DNA from: an uncultured Clostridia bacterium | Lineage (GTDB): Bacteria; Bacillota; Clostridia; Christensenellales; Borkfalkiaceae | Reading direction: 5' to 3' | Assembly: GCA_959605945.1 (NCBI GenBank) | Contig: CAUHGY010000028.1 | Span: 1-20,334, forward strand | Length of the DNA: 20,334 nucleotides | In this document: one piece after another, positions 13,847-20,334 of the stretch | Layout of the letters: each line of letters opens with the position of its first letter | Position numbering within the stretch: position 1 is the first letter of the stretch | The notes under the pieces: model-generated | What the model was told of the DNA's origin: nothing | The model's input: only the letters and a program-made list of their open reading frames with translations | Database searches by the model: none | Made by a program: the position numbers and the translations under genes

Positions 13847-16800
13847 ATGGCACGAAATCTACCCGAAATCGAATGTGGCAAGGTTAAGAGAAAAACGTTC
13901 GCCAAAATCAAAGAAGCGATCGAACTTCCTTATCTTGTCAAAATTCAGAAAGACTCCTACGACGCTTTTATCAGAGAGGGCATCAGCGAAGTTTTTGAGG
14001 ATTTTTCCCCGATAACCGACTATTCCGACCACTTTGAACTGTATTTTATGGAGCATAATCTCGACGGAGCTCCTAAATACGACGAAAAGGAATGCCGCGA
14101 CAGGGACGCGACTTTTGCCCGTCCTCTTCGCGTGAAGGTCAGACTGGTCAATAAGGTGACGGATGAAGTCATCGACCAGGAAGTGTTTATGGGTGATTTT
14201 CCGCTTATGACCGAAAACGGTTCGTTTATCATAAACGGGGCGGAAAGGGTAATCGTGTCACAGCTTGTGCGTTCGCCGGGCGTTTATAACGGCACGGAGA
14301 CGGACAAGTCGGGCCGTAAACTTTTCGATACCACCGTCATTCCGTCAAGGGGCGCGTGGCTGGAATTCGAACAGGATTCTCAGGGTATACTGTGGGTTCA
14401 CGTCGACAGAACGAGAAAACTCACCGTCACCGTCCTTCTCCGTGCACTGGGCTTCGGAACGGACGAGGCGCTTGCCGAACTTTTCTGCGATAACGAAATG
14501 GTTGCGGCGACTGCCGCAAAAGACACCGCCAAGACCGAAAGCGAAGGGCTTGTCGAGCTTTACCGCCGTCTGCGCCCGGGAGAGATCCCCACGGATGACG
14601 CGGTCAAACAACATCTCAAAAACATATTTTTCGATCCCCGCCGTTACGACGTGGCGAGAGTGGGAAGATACAAATTCAATAAACGTCTGCGCCTCGGCGC
14701 GCGTATTGCGGGCACGGTGGCGGCCGAGGATGTTATAACGCCCGACGGAGAAGTGCTTGCCACCAAAGGTCAGCTCATCGACCAAGTTACCGCCGACGCC
14801 ATTCAAAATGCCGGAATAAACAGTTTTTATGCCGATGTGAACGGCAAAAAACACAGGATACTTGCAAATAACGTAGTCAGCTTTAAAGAAGTTACGGGAA
14901 TGGACCCCAAGGACTTCGGACTTTTGGAATACGTATATTATCCTTCGCTCTGTCTGGCAAAGACCGTGGCAGACGCGGCAAGAGCGGACGGAGAAGATAA
15001 CGCCGCCGAAGCGCTTAAAAAAGAAATCAACGAACTGTTTTATATAGAAGAAAAGGATTTTGCCGAGGGCGAAGAAAAGCCGGAGGACAAGAAAAACGAG
15101 GAAAAGGCAAAAGAAACGCGGCTGAGATTCGTAAAGGCCTGCGTCAGATTTGAGGAAATTTTCGAAAACGGCACTGACGGCCCCGTATCGGCAGAGGACA
15201 GAAAAATATTGCGTCCGCTCACCGATAAGCTCAACCACAAGCATATCACCGTCGACGACATAGTCGCCGCGGTATCTGTTAACCTCGATCTCGTAGAAGG
15301 CATCGGCGAAGTGGACAATATCGACCATCTCGGCAACAGACGCGTGCGTTCGGTCGGAGAGCTTTTGCAGAATCAGTTCCGCATAGGTATTGCCAGACTG
15401 GAAAGAGTAATCAAAGAAAGAATGGCCACGCAGGACCCCAAGGACGTATCGCCGCAGGGGCTTATAAACGTGCGTCCCGTCAGCTCGGCTATCAAGGAGT
15501 TTTTCGGGTCGTCCCAGCTTTCGCAGTTCATGGATCAGACCAACCCGATCGCGGAACTTACGCATAAAAGAAAGCTGTCCGCGTTAGGGCCCGGCGGACT
15601 GAACCGCGACAGAGCGACTTTCGAAGTCCGCGACGTTCACCATTCGCACTACGGCAGAATGTGCCCGATAGAAACTCCGGAAGGTCAGAATATAGGTCTT
15701 ATAACTTCGCTTGCGGCGTATGCGCAGGTCAATGAATTCGGATTTATAGAGTCGCCTTACAGAAAGGTTGAAAAGGTCATTAAACCCGACGGCACCACGG
15801 AAGTTGTGGTCACCGAAAAAGTAGATTATCTTACCGCCGACGAAGAAGATAAATATATCGTCGCGCAGGCGAACGAGCCGCTTATAGACAACAAATATTT
15901 TGCAAACGAGCGCGTATCGTGCCGTTATAAAGACGAAATTATAGAAGAAGTCAGAGAGAAGATGGATTATATGGACGTTTCGCCGAAACAGCTTATTTCG
16001 GTTGCGGCGGCGCTTATTCCCTTCCTTGAAAACGACGATACCAACCGCGCGCTTATGGGCTCGAACATGCAGCGTCAGGCAGTGCCGTTGCTTGTTCCCG
16101 AAAACGCAATCGTCGCCACCGGCATAGAAAGAAGAATAGCTTACGACTCGGGGGTCATGGTCAACGCCGCCGCAGACGGCGTCGTCAAGAGCGTGGCCAG
16201 CGACCGCATTGTCGTAACCGAAGCCGACGGCGAAAGAGAATATAAACTCAAAAAATTCGAAAGGAGCAACCAGGGGACCTGTCTCAATCAGCGCCCCATT
16301 GTCGAAAAAGGCGAAAAAATCGTCAAAGGGCAGACTATCGCGGACGGTCCTTCCACCAAGAACGGAGAGCTTGCTCTCGGCAGAAATATACTTGTCGGCT
16401 TTATGAGCTGGGAAGGTTATAACTATGAAGACGCCATACTCCTTTCGGAAAAACTCGTCCGTGACGACGTGTTCACGACCATACACATCGAAGAGCATGA
16501 AATAGAGGCGAGAGATACCCGTCTGGGCGAAGAAGAAATCACGCGCGACATTCCCAATGTCGGCGACGACGCTTTGAAAGATCTCGATGAGGACGGTATT
16601 GTCAGAATAGGAGCCGAGGTCAACAGCGGCGACATTCTGGTCGGCAAGGTCACTCCCAAAGGCGAAACCGAACTTACGCCCGAAGAAAGACTGCTGCGGG
16701 CAATATTCGGCGAAAAGGCGAGAGAAGTCAGAGACACGTCTTTGAAAGTTCCTCACGGAGAAGGCGGTATCGTCGTAGACGTCAAGATATTTACGCGCGC

Positions 16801-17839
16801 CAATAAAGACGAGCTTTCTCCCGGCGTCAACAAACTGGTAAGAGTTTATATCGCGCAGAAGAGAAAGATCAGCATAGGCGACAAGATGGCGGGCCGCCAC
16901 GGCAACAAAGGCGTTATTTCGCGTATACTTCCCGAATCGGATATGCCGTTTATGGCAGACGGCACGCCGCTGCAGATAGTTCTTAACCCGCTGGGCGTTC
17001 CTTCGCGTATGAACATAGGACAGGTGCTTGAAGTCCATCTCGGTCTTGTGTGCAAGCAGCTCGGCTGGAAGATAGCCACGCCTGTTTTTGACGGCGCTAC
17101 CGAAAGCGATATAAAAGAACTTTTGAGAGATAACAACATCGTCAATCCCGACGGGGAAGTGGACGGTAAAATTCAGCTGTATGACGGCAGAACCGGAGAA
17201 CCTTTCGAGAACAGGGTCACCGTCGGACAGATGTATATGATAAAACTTATCCACCTCGTCGACGACAAAATTCACGCGCGTTCCACCGGACCTTACAGTC
17301 TGGTCACGCAGCAGCCTCTGGGCGGTAAAGCGCAGTTCGGCGGCCAGCGTTTCGGCGAAATGGAAATATGGGCGCTGGAAGCGTACGGCGCCGCGCATAT
17401 ATTGCAGGAAATTCTCACCGTCAAGTCGGACGATATCGTGGGCAGGGTCAAAACTTACGAATCGATCGTCAAAGGCACAAATATCAGCGAACCGGGTATT
17501 CCCGAAGCGTTCAAGGTGTTGCTGAAAGAACTGCAAAGCCTTGCTCTCGACATGAAAGTGCTTACCGAAAACAAAGAAGAACTTGCCATTAAAGATCTTA
17601 TCGAAAGCGATATGGACGATATTCCGAACGTCAGAGAGAAAGTCAATTATGACGAAGTTCAGCTGGACGATAAGAGGGAGATCGAAGAAACGCTCTTCGA
17701 AGATACGGAAAACGCGAATATCGACGAGTTTGAATTCAATTCCAAGGATTTCTTCGACGACGATGACGACGAGATAGACACCACCGTTCCCGACGACAGT
17801 ATGTTCGACGACGATTTCGACGATGAGGACGACGAGTAA
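13847..17839 (+). CDS. rpoB: DNA-directed RNA polymerase subunit beta
   Basis: Beta subunit of RNA polymerase, forming one pincer of the catalytic cleft. The 1330-aa product has an intact rifampicin pocket (GSSQLSQFMDQTNP and THKRKLSALGPGG). Asp563, His573 and Ser578 match E. coli Asp516, His526 and Ser531, so it reads as rifampicin-sensitive at these sites. GDKMAGRHGNKG lies near 1010. It is longer than the roughly 1180-1250 of most Firmicutes: a charged insert around residues 380-461 (FAEGEEKPEDKKNEEK) precedes HITVDDIVAAVS. About 90 residues also follow the normal end (LKELQSLALDMKVL), closing in a very acidic tail, DDDFDDEDDE. AGGAG lies 8 nt before the ATG. No rplJ/rplL precedes it; rpoC follows after 18 nt. 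Confidence 0.98.
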   Translation: MARNLPEIECGKVKRKTFAKIKEAIELPYLVKIQKDSYDAFIREGISEVFEDFSPITDYSDHFELYFMEHNLDGAPKYDEKECRDRDATFARPLRVKVRLVNKVTDEVIDQEVFMGDFPLMTENGSFIINGAERVIVSQLVRSPGVYNGTETDKSGRKLFDTTVIPSRGAWLEFEQDSQGILWVHVDRTRKLTVTVLLRALGFGTDEALAELFCDNEMVAATAAKDTAKTESEGLVELYRRLRPGEIPTDDAVKQHLKNIFFDPRRYDVARVGRYKFNKRLRLGARIAGTVAAEDVITPDGEVLATKGQLIDQVTADAIQNAGINSFYADVNGKKHRILANNVVSFKEVTGMDPKDFGLLEYVYYPSLCLAKTVADAARADGEDNAAEALKKEINELFYIEEKDFAEGEEKPEDKKNEEKAKETRLRFVKACVRFEEIFENGTDGPVSAEDRKILRPLTDKLNHKHITVDDIVAAVSVNLDLVEGIGEVDNIDHLGNRRVRSVGELLQNQFRIGIARLERVIKERMATQDPKDVSPQGLINVRPVSSAIKEFFGSSQLSQFMDQTNPIAELTHKRKLSALGPGGLNRDRATFEVRDVHHSHYGRMCPIETPEGQNIGLITSLAAYAQVNEFGFIESPYRKVEKVIKPDGTTEVVVTEKVDYLTADEEDKYIVAQANEPLIDNKYFANERVSCRYKDEIIEEVREKMDYMDVSPKQLISVAAALIPFLENDDTNRALMGSNMQRQAVPLLVPENAIVATGIERRIAYDSGVMVNAAADGVVKSVASDRIVVTEADGEREYKLKKFERSNQGTCLNQRPIVEKGEKIVKGQTIADGPSTKNGELALGRNILVGFMSWEGYNYEDAILLSEKLVRDDVFTTIHIEEHEIEARDTRLGEEEITRDIPNVGDDALKDLDEDGIVRIGAEVNSGDILVGKVTPKGETELTPEERLLRAIFGEKAREVRDTSLKVPHGEGGIVVDVKIFTRANKDELSPGVNKLVRVYIAQKRKISIGDKMAGRHGNKGVISRILPESDMPFMADGTPLQIVLNPLGVPSRMNIGQVLEVHLGLVCKQLGWKIATPVFDGATESDIKELLRDNNIVNPDGEVDGKIQLYDGRTGEPFENRVTVGQMYMIKLIHLVDDKIHARSTGPYSLVTQQPLGGKAQFGGQRFGEMEIWALEAYGAAHILQEILTVKSDDIVGRVKTYESIVKGTNISEPGIPEAFKVLLKELQSLALDMKVLTENKEELAIKDLIESDMDDIPNVREKVNYDEVQLDDKREIEETLFEDTENANIDEFEFNSKDFFDDDDDEIDTTVPDDSMFDDDFDDEDDE

Positions 17840-17857
17840 TAAGGGAGGTATGAAATA

Positions 17858-20334
17858 ATGTTTGAACTTAACAATTTTGATTCTATACAGATAGGAGTCG
17901 CGTCTCCCGAAAAAATAAGAGAGTGGTCTTACGGCGAAGTCACCAAGCCCGAAACCATAAATTACAGAACGCAGAAACCCGAAATGGGCGGTCTGTTCTG
18001 CGAAAGAATTTTCGGACCGACCAAGGACTGGGAATGCCATTGCGGCAAATATAAGCGTATCCGCTACAAGGGCGTTATATGCGACAAATGCGGCGTTGAA
18101 GTGACGAAGTCAAAGGTGCGCCGCGACAGAATGGGGCACATTGAGCTTGCCGCTCCCGTGTCGCACATATGGTATTTCAAGGGCACTCCGTCAAGGATAG
18201 GCCTCATGCTCGACATGAGTCCCAAGTCTTTGGAGCAGGTGCTGTATTTTGCCTGCCACGTCGTTCTCGACCCCGGAACCACGCCGCTTCTTTACAAGCA
18301 GGTCATCAACGACAGAGAAAAACAGGAGTACGAAGCCGAATACGGCGTCGGATCGTTCAAGACGGGGATGGGCGCCGAAGCGATAAAGGAACTGCTTATG
18401 GCGATCGATCTCGACAAAGAGAGCGAGGAAACCAAAAAGATCATAGATGAAAACGTCTCGGGACAGCGCCGTATAAGAGCGGTCAAACGCATCGAGATAA
18501 TAGAAGCGTTCAGAAAGAGCGGCAACCGCCCCGAATGGATGATTCTCGACGTGCTCCCCGTCATCCCCCCCGAACTGCGCCCGATGGTGCAGCTCGACGG
18601 CGGCAGATTTGCGACTTCCGATCTCAACGATCTTTACAGACGCGTTATCAACAGAAACAACCGTCTTAAAAAACTGATGGAACTCGGAGCGCCTGAGATA
18701 ATCATCAGAAACGAAAAAAGAATGTTGCAGGAAGCCGTAGACGCGCTTATCGATAACGGCCGCCGCGGCAAAGCCATAAGCGGCGCGGGCAACAGAGAAC
18801 TCAAATCGCTCTCGGGCATGCTCCGCGGCAAACAGGGCCGTTTCCGTCAGAACCTTCTGGGAAAGCGAGTCGACTACTCCGGCCGTTCGGTCATAGTCGT
18901 CGGGCCGGAACTGAAACTTTATCAGTGCGGACTGCCCAAGGAAATGGCGATAGAGCTGTTTAAACCTTTCGTTATGAAAAAGTTGGTGGAAAACAATATC
19001 TGCCACAACATAAAGAACGCCAAACGCACGGTCGAACGCGCAAAGACGGTTGTCTGGGACGTTCTTGAGGAAGTCATAAAAGACCATCCCGTCATGCTCA
19101 ACCGTGCGCCTACGCTGCACAGGCTGTCCATCCAGGCGTTTGAACCCGTTCTTATAGAAGGCCGCGCTATCAAACTTCATCCGCTTGTCTGCGGCGCGTT
19201 CAACGCCGACTTTGACGGAGACCAGATGGCCGTGCACGTGCCTCTTTCGGTGGAGGCGCAGGCGGAAGCAAGATTTCTGATGCTTGCCTCAAACAATATT
19301 CTTAAACTATCGGACGGCAAACCGGTCATGTCTCCCACGCAGGATATGGTCATGGGCTCGTATTATCTGACGATTATAAAGAGACATATCGGGAAAAAAT
19401 ATGACGCAAAAGGAAAAGCCGACGAAGAAAACGGCACTCTGTACGGCGTTCCCGAATATACCGTTTCGTATTCGTCTCCGGAAGAAGCCGTCATGGCGTA
19501 TCAGACCGGCAAAATCAAACTTCAGGACGAAATTATCGTCAGAAGAACGGTTAAAACTCCGGAAGGAGATACGGTCACAGGCAGGGTCAAAACGTCTGTA
19601 GGAAAAATAATTTTCAACAATGCCATCCCTCAGGATCTCGGCTTTGTGGAAAGAAAGAATAAAGAAGATTATCTCTATTACGAGATAGACGGCTCGGTCA
19701 ATCCCAAAAAGAAGGGAGAGGCCGTCGGCAAAAAAGACTTGCAGCAGATAGTCGGCACTTGCTTCAAGCGCCACGGCGCGGCTTGCGCGGCAGACGTGCT
19801 CGACGATATTAAAGCGCTCGGGTTCAAATATTCAACGGTGGGAGCTATCACCACAAGCGTGTTCGACATGCACATGCCGAAGGATAAACCCGCAATTCTT
19901 AAAGCCGCCGAAGAGAAGGTAATGAAGGTGCAGGATCTCTACAAAAAGGGATTCATCACCGACGAAGAAAGATACAAAAAAGTCGTCAGCATCTGGAAAC
20001 AGGCTACCGACGACGTAACCGACAAGCTCAAAGAGACGCTCGACGAGTTCAACCCCATTCTGATGATGGCAAATTCGGGCGCCCGCGGCTCCATCGACCA
20101 GATAAAGCAGCTTGCGGGCATGCGCGGACTAATGACGGATCCTAACGGTAAAACGCTTGAAATTCCCGTCAGATCCTGTTTCCGTGAAGGGCTTTCGGTT
20201 CTTGAATACTTCATATCTTCGCACGGCGGACGTAAAGGTCTTGCAGATACAGCGCTTAAAACCGCGGACTCGGGTTACCTCACCCGCCGTCTGGTGGATG
20301 TTTCGCAGGAAGTCATTATCAAAGAAGACGACTG
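17858..20334 (+). CDS. rpoC: DNA-directed RNA polymerase subunit beta', N-terminal part (cut by window edge)
   Basis: Beta' subunit carrying the catalytic magnesium site. The visible 825 codons plus 2 nt run off the end. Visible features: the N-terminal zinc finger with Cys60, Cys62, Cys75 and Cys78; a region RRDRMGHIELAAPVSHIWYF; the clamp/rudder and switch region with LLGKRVDYSGRSVI; and the catalytic loop NADFDGDQMAVH with Asp451, Asp453 and Asp455. The secondary-channel/funnel region follows, with NPILMMANSGARGS and the bridge-helix start near the edge (GLADTALKTADSGYLTRRLVD). The ATG at 17858 has AAGGGAGG (17841-17848) 9 nt upstream; an ATG at 17850 meets a stop after two codons. No frameshift in the visible part. 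Confidence 0.97.
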   Translation, partial: MFELNNFDSIQIGVASPEKIREWSYGEVTKPETINYRTQKPEMGGLFCERIFGPTKDWECHCGKYKRIRYKGVICDKCGVEVTKSKVRRDRMGHIELAAPVSHIWYFKGTPSRIGLMLDMSPKSLEQVLYFACHVVLDPGTTPLLYKQVINDREKQEYEAEYGVGSFKTGMGAEAIKELLMAIDLDKESEETKKIIDENVSGQRRIRAVKRIEIIEAFRKSGNRPEWMILDVLPVIPPELRPMVQLDGGRFATSDLNDLYRRVINRNNRLKKLMELGAPEIIIRNEKRMLQEAVDALIDNGRRGKAISGAGNRELKSLSGMLRGKQGRFRQNLLGKRVDYSGRSVIVVGPELKLYQCGLPKEMAIELFKPFVMKKLVENNICHNIKNAKRTVERAKTVVWDVLEEVIKDHPVMLNRAPTLHRLSIQAFEPVLIEGRAIKLHPLVCGAFNADFDGDQMAVHVPLSVEAQAEARFLMLASNNILKLSDGKPVMSPTQDMVMGSYYLTIIKRHIGKKYDAKGKADEENGTLYGVPEYTVSYSSPEEAVMAYQTGKIKLQDEIIVRRTVKTPEGDTVTGRVKTSVGKIIFNNAIPQDLGFVERKNKEDYLYYEIDGSVNPKKKGEAVGKKDLQQIVGTCFKRHGAACAADVLDDIKALGFKYSTVGAITTSVFDMHMPKDKPAILKAAEEKVMKVQDLYKKGFITDEERYKKVVSIWKQATDDVTDKLKETLDEFNPILMMANSGARGSIDQIKQLAGMRGLMTDPNGKTLEIPVRSCFREGLSVLEYFISSHGGRKGLADTALKTADSGYLTRRLVDVSQEVIIKEDD

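Noticed and set aside
15584..18040. 818-codon minus-strand open frame across rpoB and into rpoC
   Set aside because: Mirror of the biased codons of rpoB; it crosses the rpoB-rpoC junction, has no ribosome binding site and no family resemblance. The 406-codon frame at 14345-15565 and the 348-codon frame at 18191-19237 are rejected for the same reason.

Overview
The window looks like a chromosomal segment of an anaerobic member of the Bacillota, probably an uncultured clostridial lineage. The evidence is a pyruvate:ferredoxin oxidoreductase gene, the ecfA1-ecfA2-ecfT-truA order typical of Firmicutes, an RqcP/YabO-type S4 protein, AGGAGG-type ribosome binding sites before nearly every gene, and near-consensus sigma-A promoters. 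The lineage cannot be narrowed from sequence reading alone. A large BspA-like leucine-rich-repeat lipoprotein fits a gut or other host-associated habitat, but that is inference.

Layout, left to right. 1-705 (minus) is the N-terminal part of nifJ/PFOR, cut by the window edge. It is divergent from a tightly overlapping plus-strand operon, ecfA1-ecfA2-ecfT-truA (930-4172), which encodes the energy-coupling module of an ECF vitamin transporter and a tRNA pseudouridine synthase. Next come rpsB-tsf (4404-6066), with their own strong promoter, a foldable leader and a perfect terminator. 6154-6729 is a small graveyard: a frameshifted stub of an IS30-family transposase, decayed 33-bp repeats and orphan hairpins.

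From 6730 to 13476 everything is on the minus strand. In transcription order there is rqcP, a fused ispDF, a TM1586-type nitroreductase and dut; then, separately, a LacA/Maa-type hexapeptide acetyltransferase and a 987-residue LRR lipoprotein with a perfect consensus promoter. From 13603 onward the plus strand carries rpoB promoters, a leader able to form mutually exclusive hairpins, complete rpoB (1330 aa, with a lineage-specific insert and a very acidic tail) and the first 825 codons of rpoC.

Most of the window is housekeeping: translation (rpsB, tsf, truA, rqcP), transcription (rpoBC), isoprenoid synthesis (ispDF), nucleotide hygiene (dut), vitamin uptake (ecfAAT) and fermentative carbon metabolism (nifJ). 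I found no convincing undescribed multi-gene system. The best leads are regulatory or architectural: the rpoB leader, the rpsB leader, a palindrome at the nifJ transcription start, the modular LRR lipoprotein and the unusual RpoB extensions.
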